From NCBI GenBank assembly GCA_035256645.1, contig DATEXU010000081.1, positions 1 through 5,306 on the forward strand: DNA of 5,306 nucleotides, written 5' to 3'. A model generated the notes under the pieces. It was not told the origin of the DNA and made no database searches. It worked only from the letters and a program-made list of their open reading frames with translations. The translations under genes were made by a program, and so were the position numbers. Below are positions 5,203 through 5,306 of the stretch, in pieces. The stretch is from G026625185 sp035256645. Lineage in GTDB: Bacteria > Desulfobacterota > WTBG01 > JAGOGO01. The number at the start of each line of letters is the position of its first letter. The first letter of the stretch is position 1.

Positions 5203-5306
5203 TTATCAAAACACCCACCGGCCAACAGTGTTTATAGTGCTCCGTATAAGACACGGTTGTTAAAAATTTTAAAATTTTATAGACATCCCGTTCTTTCCTT
5301 CCATTC
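5203..5306. other. Upstream region of tag with phased A/T tracts
   Basis: AAAATTTT occurs twice in tandem (5263-5270 and 5271-5278), forming a 16-bp palindrome of A and T tracts about 60 bases before the tag start. Such tracts bend DNA and can act as upstream promoter elements. On the minus strand TATAAA (5236 to 5231) and TATACG (5248 to 5243) are possible -10 boxes, but neither has a good -35 at the right distance. No Ada-box-like site is evident. Confidence 0.3.

Overview
The window carries five confidently recognised protein genes, one truncated mobile element at its left edge, and two long gene-poor spacers. No phylogenetic marker is present. A Tat-type lipoprotein signal suggests an organism with protein export of folded metalloproteins. 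Together with a second-type YchF-like protein (DUF933 family) and a group IIC intron, this fits an anaerobic or microaerophilic Gram-negative of the former Deltaproteobacteria (Desulfobacterota) or a neighbouring phylum. That placement is inference from memory of where such genes occur and is weak.

Layout, left to right. Positions 1-131 (minus) are the 5' end of a group IIC self-splicing intron that continues beyond the left edge. It sits ten bases past the stem of the intrinsic terminator (136-170) of a cold-shock protein gene (191-403, minus). After a 483-base spacer comes a Fe/Mn-family superoxide dismutase (887-1582, plus) with a twin-arginine lipoprotein signal and, inside the gene, a near-perfect Shine-Dalgarno directly before a second Met. 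A hairpin-rich spacer separates it from a convergent, visibly more GC-rich membrane O-acyltransferase gene (1706-2827, minus, GTG start). A 620-base spacer follows, with inverted repeats near the acyltransferase, a near-consensus sigma70-type promoter (3147-3175) and a possibly structured leader. That leader runs into a YchF/OLA1-like NTPase homologue (3448-4515, plus) whose nucleotide-binding motifs are eroded. A convergent DNA-3-methyladenine glycosylase I gene (4600-5202, minus) closes the window.

The genes do not form an operon: each is separated by a spacer and orientation changes repeatedly. Cold-shock protein, superoxide dismutase, alkylation-repair glycosylase and a YchF-like protein (YchF is linked to oxidative-stress responses in E. 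coli) share a loose stress-response theme, but the sequence does not show that they act together. The points most worth following are the intron-terminator junction, the apparent dual-start superoxide dismutase, and the degenerate YchF-like protein with its long leader. I saw no CRISPR array, tRNA, rRNA, phage gene or defence system.
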